From the NCBI GenBank assembly GCA_937926025.1, contig CALANQ010000124.1, positions 1 to 6,075 of the forward strand: DNA of 6,075 nucleotides. Reading direction: 5' to 3'. The position numbers and the translations under genes are program-made. This DNA comes from an uncultured Acidimicrobiales bacterium. GTDB taxonomy: Bacteria; Actinomycetota; Acidimicrobiia; Acidimicrobiales; Iamiaceae. This document shows positions 1 to 5,661 of this stretch, in pieces (the stretch's first letter is position 1; every line of letters begins with the position of its first letter). The notes under the pieces are model-generated. The model was given only the letters and a program-made list of their open reading frames with translations, was not told where the DNA came from and made no database searches.

Positions 1-836
1 ACGTCGACGGCGGCCAGGAAGGCGGAGGGGGAGCGGTCCTCGGCCGCCAGTGGGCCCAGGTCGCGCACGGTGGTGACGGTTCCGCCCCAGGTCCGGAAGT
101 CGCGGGCGCTGAGCGTCTCGCCGCCGGCGGCCCGCAGGTAGCCGTTGACGTCGTCGGAGGTCACGTCCACCACCGCGCCGTCCTCGAGGTAGCAGAAGAG
201 CTGCTCGCCGTCGGCGTCGTCGCAGGCCTGGATGAGCCGGGCCAGCTGCTGGTCGCGCAGCTCGACGTGGTGCTCCACGTTGGACTTCCCGGTGAAGTCG
301 AAGGCGACCGCGCTGCCGCGGACGTCGACGTGGCGCGACTCGATGGTGGTGAGCCCGAACGAGTCGCGCGCGGTGGAGGCCTCGTTCCCGACCCGGATGA
401 GGGTGTCGTCGAGCAGCCGGACCACCAGGGCCAGGACCCGCTCGCGCGGCAGGCCGCGACGGCGGAGGTCGGCGTCCACCTGGTCCCGGACGGCGGGCAG
501 GCGCTGGCCGAACGCCGCCAGGTTCTCGAACTTCTCGGCGTCGCGGACCTCGGTCCAGCGAGGGTGGTAGAGGTACTGCTTGCGGCCGGCGTCGTCGCGG
601 CCGACGGCCTGGATGTGCCCCTTGGGCGATGGGCAGATCCACACCTCCTGCCACGCCGGCGGGATGACCAGCGCGGTGATCCGCTCCTTGTCGCGGGCGG
701 TGGCCGGGGAGCCGTCGGCCCGCTGGTAGCGGAACCCGCGCCCGGCGCGGATCCGCCGCAGGCCCGGCTGCTCGTCGGACACGTACCGGAGGCCGGCGGC
801 CTCGGCGGCTTCTGCGGGATCGGTGCACGCCACCAT
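1..836 (-). CDS. DNA topoisomerase IB (eukaryotic/poxvirus-like), 3' end cut off by window edge
   Basis: Type IB topoisomerases relax supercoils by nicking one strand through a 3'-phosphotyrosyl link, without ATP or metal. I translated the minus strand from an ATG at 836-834; 278 residues are visible and there is no stop before the window edge. The N-terminal DNA-binding part carries GLRRIRAGRGFRYQRADG, IPPAWQEVWICPSPKGHIQA and GRDDAGRKQYLYHPRW (about residues 25-105). In the catalytic part three of the usual active-site residues are identifiable: Arg148 in LIRVGNE, Lys184 in FTGKSNVEHH, and Arg248 in ARDFRTWGGT, matching vaccinia Arg130, Lys167 and Arg223. The His and the nucleophilic Tyr should lie a few tens of residues beyond the edge. 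An in-frame ATG at 884 would add 16 residues, but 836 has a GAGG 10 bases upstream and gives the family's usual N-terminus. It follows the tetR gene on the same strand after 82 bases, so read-through is possible. Confidence 0.93.
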   Translation of the reverse strand, partial: MVACTDPAEAAEAAGLRYVSDEQPGLRRIRAGRGFRYQRADGSPATARDKERITALVIPPAWQEVWICPSPKGHIQAVGRDDAGRKQYLYHPRWTEVRDAEKFENLAAFGQRLPAVRDQVDADLRRRGLPRERVLALVVRLLDDTLIRVGNEASTARDSFGLTTIESRHVDVRGSAVAFDFTGKSNVEHHVELRDQQLARLIQACDDADGEQLFCYLEDGAVVDVTSDDVNGYLRAAGGETLSARDFRTWGGTVTTVRDLGPLAAEDRSPSAFLAAVD

Positions 837-918
837 CAGGTCACCACCTCGGTCCGGTCGCTGTCGTCGAGCACGGCCGCTCATTGCCCGGCGATCGGGC
901 GGACCAGACGCGGCGGCG

Positions 919-1545
919 TCAGGGTGCGAGGTGCTCCACCAGCCGGACGAGGTGGCGGCGGTACCGCTCGGCGAAGGCCGGGTCGTCGGGGCGGTCGCCG
1001 GTCATGAGCTCGCACACGTCGGGCAGCAGGAGCGGGTAGATGGCGGCGCCCAGCAGGCTGACCAGCAGCAGGTCCGGGTCGAGGTCGTCGGGCAGGTCCC
1101 CGTGGTCCTGCTCCCGCCGCACCCACGAGATCCGGTCGCGGTAGCGGACCCGCCGCTCGTCTCCTGCGGAGACCCCCTCGTCGTGCTCGTCGAGCGCCTC
1201 CCACAGCAGCACTCGGACCCACTCGGGGTCGGCCCGGGCCCGGTCGAAGAAGGCGGCGACGGTCTCGGGGGCCCCGGCGGTGGCGCCCTTCAGCTCGCCG
1301 CCGGCGTGGAGCCGCCGCTCGCGCATCACGGCGTCGTAGAGGCCGCGCTTGCCGCCGAAGTGGTGGGAGATCAGCTGCTTGTTCAGCCCGGACCGCCGGG
1401 CGATGGCCTCCACCCGGGCGCCGGCGAAGCCGTGCTCGGCGAACTCCGTGAGGGCGGCGTCGAGGAGGCGCTCCCGGCTTCGCTCGGGGTTGCGCTCCCG
1501 GCCGCTGCTCGAGGTGGTGGAGGAATCCTCGTCCGGCGTTATCAT
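919..1545 (-). CDS. TetR-family transcriptional repressor, divergent from MFS exporter
   Basis: The 208-residue protein has a TetR-type DNA-binding domain at about residues 24-70: helix 1 RERLLDAALTEFAEHGFAGA, then the helix-turn-helix VEAIARRSGLNKQLISHHFGGK, ending with the typical GLYDAVM. The C-terminal ligand-binding and dimer half (about 80-208) is diverged, with DPEWVRVLLWEAL matching a motif common in this family. TetR proteins usually repress a divergent gene until a small ligand binds; here the partner is an exporter, so the ligand is probably a substrate of that pump (inference). The ATG at 1545 lies inside the 20-bp palindrome at 1540-1559, no Shine-Dalgarno sequence precedes it, and no later ATG or GTG occurs before the DNA-binding domain. 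The mRNA is therefore probably leaderless and autoregulated. The first 18 residues are a polar Ser/Thr/Glu-rich tail. Confidence 0.93.
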   Translation of the reverse strand: MITPDEDSSTTSSSGRERNPERSRERLLDAALTEFAEHGFAGARVEAIARRSGLNKQLISHHFGGKRGLYDAVMRERRLHAGGELKGATAGAPETVAAFFDRARADPEWVRVLLWEALDEHDEGVSAGDERRVRYRDRISWVRREQDHGDLPDDLDPDLLLVSLLGAAIYPLLLPDVCELMTGDRPDDPAFAERYRRHLVRLVEHLAP

Positions 1546-1559
1546 CCAAACGGATGATA
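1540..1559. promoter_or_regulatory. Palindromic operator and overlapping divergent promoters of tetR / MFS pair
   Basis: Seen directly: a perfect inverted repeat with 8-base arms, TATCATCC-AAAC-GGATGATA. Both start codons lie inside it (minus ATG at 1545-1543, plus ATG at 1554-1556). Each strand also reads TATCAT, five of six matches to the -10 consensus TATAAT, ending 8 bases before its own start codon, so both transcripts would be leaderless. No good -35 element is visible on either side. Size, symmetry and position fit a TetR operator, and bound repressor would cover both -10 boxes at once. That the neighbouring TetR protein binds here is inference. Confidence 0.82.
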
Positions 1560-3107
1560 GCTGTCGAGGCCGAGGCCGCCACCGAACCCGACCTCGATCC
1601 CCGCCGGTGGATCACCCTCGCCATCATCCTCACGGCCGTCCTGATCGCCGCCCTGGACTCCACGGTCCTCAACGTGGCCATCCCCACCATCCTCCGGGAG
1701 TTCGACACCACCATCCCGGCGCTGCAGTGGGTGGTCACCGGCTACAGCCTCACGTTCGCCGCGCTGCTCATCATCGGCGGTCGGCTCGGCGACATCTTCG
1801 GCGCCCGCCGCATGTTCATCATCGGCGCCGCCCTGTTCGGCGTGGGCTCGTTCATCGCCTCCATCTCGAACGGCGTGGTCACCCTCGTCATCGGCGAGGC
1901 GATCATCGAGGGCATGGGCGCCTCGCTCATGCTGCCCGCCACCATGGGCATCCTCTCGTCCACCTTCACCGGACGGGAGCGGGCCACCGCCTTCGCCACC
2001 TGGGGTGCGGCCATGGGGGCCGCCGTGGCGTTCGGGCCGCTCATCGGCGGGTTCCTCACCACCAACTACTCGTGGCGCTGGGCCTTCCGGCTGAACGTCA
2101 TGATCGTGCCGTTCGCCATCCTCGGCGTCGTGCTGTTCATGCCCCGGAGCGTGCTGAGCGGCCGGCGCGAGCGCATCGACATCCCCGGTGCCCTGCTCAT
2201 CGCCAGCGGCATGTTCCTGCTGGTGTTCGGCATCAGCGAAGGCGAGACCTACGGCTGGCTGGTGCCGACGAAGGCGTTCGAGATCGCCGGCACCACCATC
2301 TGGCCGACGTCGATGCCCCTCAGCATCGTCCCGGTCGCGTTCGTGCTGTCCGCCGTGCTGCTGGTGTCGTTCGTCCGGGTCCAGCTGGCCAAGGAGCGCG
2401 CCGGCACCGACCCGCTGTTCGAGTTCAGCAACCTGGCCCACCCCGGGTTCCGGTACGGCACCCTCACCCTGATGCTGCTGGCCATGGGTCAGGTGGCGTT
2501 CCTGTTCGTCCTGTCGGTGGTGCTCCAGGACGGCCAGCACCTCTCGGCGGTCGACACCGGCCTGTGGCTGGTGCCCTCGGGCCTGTTCATCGTGGCCGGG
2601 TCCCAGGTCGGCAGCCGCCTCACCCGGTGGGTCGGCACCACCAACGTGGTGCGGGCCGGCCTGCTGCTCGAGGCGCTCGGGCTGGCGGCCGTGGCCCTGG
2701 CGCTCTCGCCGCACATCCACCTGTGGCAGCTCCTGCCCGGCTTCGCCCTGTTCGGCACCGGGATCGGGTTCGCCGGAGCCCAGCTCAACAACGTGATCCT
2801 CTCCGACGTGCCGCCGGAGCGGTCCGGTGCCGCCAGCGGGGCCAACACCACCGGCCGCATGATCGGGTCCGCCCTCGGCATCTCCATCATCTCGGCCCTG
2901 CTCAGCACCCAGCTGTCACGTCACGCCGAGGTGGCCCACGCCGCCCGGCTGCCGCTGTCGTTCGGGGCGCTGGTGGTGTTCGTGGCCACCGGGCTGTCGC
3001 TGCTGATCCCGCAGGTGGGGCCGAAGGGCAGCCGCCAGGTGCAGCGCGCGGACGCGGAGGTCGTCGCCGAGTCCGAGGCGATGGCCGAGTCCGTCGCCGT
3101 CCAGTAG
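1554..3107 (+). CDS. MFS multidrug exporter, DHA2 (14-TM) family
   Basis: This 517-residue inner-membrane protein matches the drug:H+ antiporter-2 family in length and motifs. After a short cytoplasmic start, TM1 (about 19-43) contains the DHA-type motif LDSTVLNVAIP at 34-44. Motif A, GGRLGDIFGARR, is at 75-86 between TM2 and TM3. Motif C of drug antiporters, GAAMGAAVAFGPLIGG, is at 151-166 in TM5. SEGETYGW follows in the middle region, typical of 14-TM members, and the hydrophobic segments continue to about residue 490, ending in an acidic, Ala-rich tail. It should export a hydrophobic drug or metabolite using the proton gradient; the substrate cannot be told from sequence. ATG 1554 is the only ATG, GTG or TTG between the in-frame stop at 1449 and TM1, and no Shine-Dalgarno is within reach (GGAGG at 1519-1523 is 30 bases away). 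It is presumably repressed by the divergent TetR protein through the shared palindrome. Confidence 0.94.
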   Translation: MIAVEAEAATEPDLDPRRWITLAIILTAVLIAALDSTVLNVAIPTILREFDTTIPALQWVVTGYSLTFAALLIIGGRLGDIFGARRMFIIGAALFGVGSFIASISNGVVTLVIGEAIIEGMGASLMLPATMGILSSTFTGRERATAFATWGAAMGAAVAFGPLIGGFLTTNYSWRWAFRLNVMIVPFAILGVVLFMPRSVLSGRRERIDIPGALLIASGMFLLVFGISEGETYGWLVPTKAFEIAGTTIWPTSMPLSIVPVAFVLSAVLLVSFVRVQLAKERAGTDPLFEFSNLAHPGFRYGTLTLMLLAMGQVAFLFVLSVVLQDGQHLSAVDTGLWLVPSGLFIVAGSQVGSRLTRWVGTTNVVRAGLLLEALGLAAVALALSPHIHLWQLLPGFALFGTGIGFAGAQLNNVILSDVPPERSGAASGANTTGRMIGSALGISIISALLSTQLSRHAEVAHAARLPLSFGALVVFVATGLSLLIPQVGPKGSRQVQRADAEVVAESEAMAESVAVQ

Positions 3108-3111
3108 TGCG

Positions 3112-4023
3112 TCAGGCGTCGGCGGCGCAGCGGAACCCGATGTGGCAGGTGGAGGTGTCCACCGCCTCGGGGGAGCGGGCGGCGGGACGGAACCGCAGGC
3201 AGTAGTTCGGGGCGCACAGGTGGGAGCCGCCCTTGATGACCCGGCGGGGCTGCTGCTCGCCGGGCGCCACCGATGCCGCGCGGCGGTCGATGGTGGGCCC
3301 GCAGCACGGTCGGGTCGTCTCGACCTCGTGGCGCTCCGTCCACCAGTCCGTGGTCCACTCCCACACGTTGCCGGCCGTGTCGTAGAGGCCGTGGCCGTTG
3401 GGTGGGAACGACCCGACCGGTGCCGTGGCCACGAAGCCGTCGAGCGCGGTGTTCTCCCACGGGAACGAGCCCTGCCACGTGTTGGCCAGCTGCCGGCCGT
3501 CGGGGTAGGGCTCGTCGCCCCAGGCGAACTCGGCGCCGACGAGCCCGCCGCGCGCCGCCAGCTCCCACTCGGCCTCGGTGGGCAGCCGCACCCCGCGCCA
3601 CGTGGCGTACGCCTCGGCGTCCTCGAACGCCACCTGGGTCACCGGGTGGTCGTCGAGCGGGCCGAGGTCCGCGCCGGGCCCGTACGGGGCTCGCCACGAT
3701 GCCCCCGGGACGTACGCCCACCACTGCGTCCAGTCATCGAGGCGGACCGGACCGGGCGGGGCCACGAACACCAGGCCGCCCGGCACCAGGAGGTCGGGTG
3801 GCGCGCCCGGGAACTCCGCCGGGTCCAGGGGGCGCTCGGCCACCGTGATGTAGCCCGTGGCCGCCACGAAGGCGGCGAACTCGCGGTGCGTGACCTGGTG
3901 GCGGTCGATGGCGAACGCGCCGACGGCGACGTCGTGGATCGGGCGCTCCTCGGGGTAGAAGGCCTCCGACCCCATGCGGAGCGTGCCGCCGGGGATCGGG
4001 ACCATGCCATCGGCGGCCGTCAC
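3112..4023 (-). CDS. Formylglycine-generating enzyme (sulfatase-modifying factor, SUMF1/FGE family)
   Basis: FGE oxidises the Cys of the C-x-P-x-R motif of type I sulfatases to formylglycine, their catalytic aldehyde, using O2 and a copper ion held by two cysteines. From a GTG at 4023 the protein has 303 residues. It begins with MVPIPGGTLRMGSEAFYPEE, has IDRHQVTHREFAAFVAATGY and VPGASWRAPYGPG in the middle, then RLPTEAEWELAARGG and AGNVWEWTTDWW, and ends in KGGSHLCAPNYCLRFRPAAR and HIGFRCA. The two copper/catalytic cysteines are Cys270 and Cys275, spaced as in characterised FGEs, so this is a true FGE rather than a general FGE-sulfatase-domain relative. An alternative ATG at 4005 would remove six residues; neither start has a clear Shine-Dalgarno, and the GTG lies 7 bases after a TAGGCT -10-like sequence, suggesting a leaderless start. 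The open frame continues upstream to 4788, but that part lies antisense to the DUF1269 gene and has no FGE similarity. No sulfatase gene is in the window. Confidence 0.93.
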   Translation of the reverse strand: MTAADGMVPIPGGTLRMGSEAFYPEERPIHDVAVGAFAIDRHQVTHREFAAFVAATGYITVAERPLDPAEFPGAPPDLLVPGGLVFVAPPGPVRLDDWTQWWAYVPGASWRAPYGPGADLGPLDDHPVTQVAFEDAEAYATWRGVRLPTEAEWELAARGGLVGAEFAWGDEPYPDGRQLANTWQGSFPWENTALDGFVATAPVGSFPPNGHGLYDTAGNVWEWTTDWWTERHEVETTRPCCGPTIDRRAASVAPGEQQPRRVIKGGSHLCAPNYCLRFRPAARSPEAVDTSTCHIGFRCAADA

Positions 4024-4026
4024 GGG

Positions 4027-4044
4027 GGTGAGCCTAGGCTCACC
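4027..4044. promoter_or_regulatory. 18-bp perfect palindrome between FGE and DUF1269 genes; probable divergent promoter/operator
   Basis: Seen directly: GGTGAGCCTAGGCTCACC is identical to its reverse complement, with no spacer. It lies in the 48-base gap between two divergent genes. Each strand reads TAGGCT, which fits the actinobacterial TAnnnT -10 pattern. On the minus strand it ends 7 bases before the GTG of the FGE gene (leaderless spacing). On the plus strand it would give a start near 4047, leaving a leader of about 25 bases with an AGGAG ribosome site. The half GGTGAGCCTA differs at one base from the GGTTAGCCTA found in DtxR/IdeR iron boxes, but the overall symmetry differs from that 19-bp site. 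A regulator binding site is therefore plausible but its owner is unknown. Confidence 0.55.
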
Positions 4045-4071
4045 GCGACCATCCCGAACCAGGAGCGCACC

Positions 4072-4596
4072 ATGGCCATCGACACCTTCTTCGCCTACCT
4101 CGGCGTCTACTCGGACCTCGACGACGCCAAGGCGGACTACGAGGCGGTGAAGGACCTCCACGTGGAGCTGGGCCTCATCGACGCGTACGACGCCGCCATC
4201 ATCGAGCGCCGCGAGGACGGCAAGGTGAAGATCGTCAAGAAGCACGAGACCCCCACCCGCGTGGGCGGCGTGCTGGGCGGTGGCGTGGGCCTGGCCACCG
4301 GTCTGGTCGTGGCGCTCTTCCCTGCCGCCGCCATCGGCACCGGCCTCCTGGCCGGCACCACCGCAGGCGGCGCCCTGCTCGGCGCGGTCGCCGGCCACGC
4401 CGCCGCCGGCATGAGCCGCAGCGACCTCAAGGAGGCGGGCGAGGCGCTCGACGCCGGCACCGCCGGACTCATCGTCGTCGGCGTCTCCGACATGGAGGCC
4501 AAGATCGAGGCGGCCATGAAGAAGGCCCAGAAGATCGAGGCCAAGCAGCTCAAGGCCGACGCCGCCGCCATCGAGAAGGACGCGGCGGCGGAGTGA
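4072..4596 (+). CDS. DUF1269-family (PF06897-like) membrane protein
   Basis: The 174-residue protein starts at ATG 4072 with a good ribosome site (AGGAG at 4061-4065, 6 bases before the start). Residues 1-60 form a soluble alpha/beta-like domain, with YSDLDDAKADYEAVKDLH and then YDAAIIERREDGKVKIVKKH, the charged strand pattern typical of DUF1269 proteins. Residues 64-113 are a Gly/Ala-rich hydrophobic stretch (GGVLGGGVGLATGLVVALFP and onward) that could make a hairpin of two membrane-inserted segments. After MSRSDLKEAGEAL comes a strand, GTAGLIVVGVSD, and then a Lys/Ala/Glu-rich helix from 141 to the end, likely coiled or surface-binding. The family has no firmly established biochemical role, and I assign none. 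Its stop overlaps the GTG start of the lipoprotein esterase gene, so the two are probably cotranscribed. The family assignment rests on pattern recognition only. Confidence 0.85.
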   Translation: MAIDTFFAYLGVYSDLDDAKADYEAVKDLHVELGLIDAYDAAIIERREDGKVKIVKKHETPTRVGGVLGGGVGLATGLVVALFPAAAIGTGLLAGTTAGGALLGAVAGHAAAGMSRSDLKEAGEALDAGTAGLIVVGVSDMEAKIEAAMKKAQKIEAKQLKADAAAIEKDAAAE

Positions 4597-5578
4597 GCCT
4601 CCGGCGGGCGCTGCTCGCGCCGATCGTCGTCCTCGCCCTGGCCTCGTGCTCGGGCGGGAGCAGCGACGGCGGTGCGAGCGCGCCCGCCAGCACCACCGCG
4701 GCGCCGTCCACCACCACGTCGCTGGCGCCGAAGGGGACGCCGGGCTGCGGCACCCCGGCCGATGCGGCCACGCTCGGCGACGGGTCACCGGGCGACGTGC
4801 CGCTCACGTTCGAGAGCGGCGGGGTCGAGCGCTGTCCATCCCGCCGAGCTACGACCCCGACGCCCCGGCGCCGCTCATCTTCAACCTCCACGGCAGCGGC
4901 TCCAACGCGCTGCAGGCCAGCGTCTACGGCGACGTGCCCCACCGGGCCGCGGAGAAGGGGTACATCGTCGTCACCCCCGAGGCCATCGACGGCAAGTGGG
5001 AGCTCGCCGGCACGGGTGCCGACGGCGACTTCCTGATCGGGCTCCTCGACGACATCGAGGGGCGCTACTGCATCGACCAGGACCAGACCCACATCATGGG
5101 CATGTCGCTCGGGGCGTGGAAGGCCGCAGCCACGGCCTGCCTGTCGCCCCCGCGCTTCGCGTCGGCGGTGCTGGTCACCGTCGAGGTGTTCCCGGGCACC
5201 TGCGAGCCGCTCCCGGTGCTGGCCTTCCACGGCACGGGCGACCACGTCGTCCCCTACGGCGAAGGCGCCGATCCCGGTGTCACCGTCACCGGCTTCAACG
5301 CCAACCTCCCCGGGGCGATCGCCAACATCGAGGCCTGGGCCGCCAACGGTGGCTGCGGCCCCGAGCCCGAGGTCTCCGACATCGGCGAGGACGTGGTGCT
5401 GCGCCGGTTCACCGGCTGCGACCCGGGCATCGACGTGGCGCTGTACACCATCGAGGGCGGCGACCACACGTGGCCCGGCGCCGGCATCGAGATCGCCCCG
5501 CCGGACGGCACCACGCAGACCATCGACGCCACCGATCTGGCGCTCGAGTGGTTCGCCGATCACCCCCGGCACGACTGA
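4593..5578 (+). pseudogene. Lipoprotein esterase, LpqC / PHB-depolymerase-like alpha/beta hydrolase, interrupted by a frameshift
   Basis: Reading starts at GTG 4593 and overlaps the previous stop as GTGA. Residues 1-19 are a lipoprotein signal peptide (SLRRALLAPIVVLALASC, lipobox LASC, lipidated Cys19), followed by a Ser/Thr/Ala-rich linker and LTFESGG. The frame then fails: the hydrolase domain continues one frame over (-1) from LSIPPSYDPDAPAP at 4832 to the stop at 5576. Restoring one base would give about 328 residues. The domain looks fully functional: LIFNLHGSGSN oxyanion region, nucleophile Ser in GMSLGAW (codon 5105), Asp in HGTGDHVVPY (5240) and His in GGDHTWPG (5465), plus several Cys fitting disulfides outside the cytoplasm. 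Relatives hydrolyse polyester or aromatic ester bonds; the substrate here is unknown. As read, frame 0 ends early near 5036 without the active site. An intact catalytic domain with a single break suggests a sequencing error or a very recent mutation. Confidence 0.85.
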
Positions 5579-5608
5579 GCCCACCCACCTGGAGGACCAC
5601 GGGTTTGC

Positions 5609-5629
5609 CGGTCCCCGGTCGGGGTACCG
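5609..5629 (+). terminator. Weak hairpin after the esterase gene, possible terminator
   Basis: CGGTCCCC and GGGG-T-ACCG can pair as eight base pairs with one bulged T (5625) and a GGTC loop. It lies 31 bases after the esterase stop and 33 bases before the next ATG. No T-run follows, so it is not a standard intrinsic terminator. It could slow or partly stop read-through into the next gene, or be chance in GC-rich DNA. Confidence 0.25.
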
Positions 5630-5661
5630 ACACGGCGTCACGAGCGCCTGGAGGCCCCCCG

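Noticed and set aside
837..884. Alternative topoisomerase start at ATG 884
   Set aside because: It adds 16 Arg-rich residues not typical of the family and has no good ribosome site; 836 fits better, though 884 is not excluded.
886..900. Small inverted repeat GCCCG-GCGAT-CGGGC between tetR and the topoisomerase gene
   Set aside because: Only five pairs, no T-run on either strand; too weak in such GC-rich DNA to call a terminator or attenuator.
1542..2720. A 392-codon minus-strand open frame opposite the MFS gene
   Set aside because: Composition is Gly/Glu/His/Asp-rich with no motif; it is the antisense shadow of the well-supported exporter.
1349..3205. A 618-codon plus-strand open frame across the tetR and MFS regions
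   Set aside because: Its translation is Arg/His/Pro-rich low-complexity sequence without family motifs, and it overlaps the exporter in another frame; it is a by-product of high GC third positions.
3142..4071. Upstream extension of the DUF1269 frame, giving a 484-residue reading
   Set aside because: The extra part is antisense to the FGE gene and lacks family similarity, while ATG 4072 has a clear AGGAG ribosome site.
4024..4788. Upstream extension of the FGE frame to 4788
   Set aside because: It runs antisense through the DUF1269 gene and looks like low-complexity shadow sequence; family similarity begins only at about 4005-4023.
4550..5641. A 363-codon minus-strand open frame opposite the esterase
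   Set aside because: Low-complexity Gly/Val/Arg/Asp-rich translation with no motif; the plus strand encodes a hydrolase with all catalytic residues.
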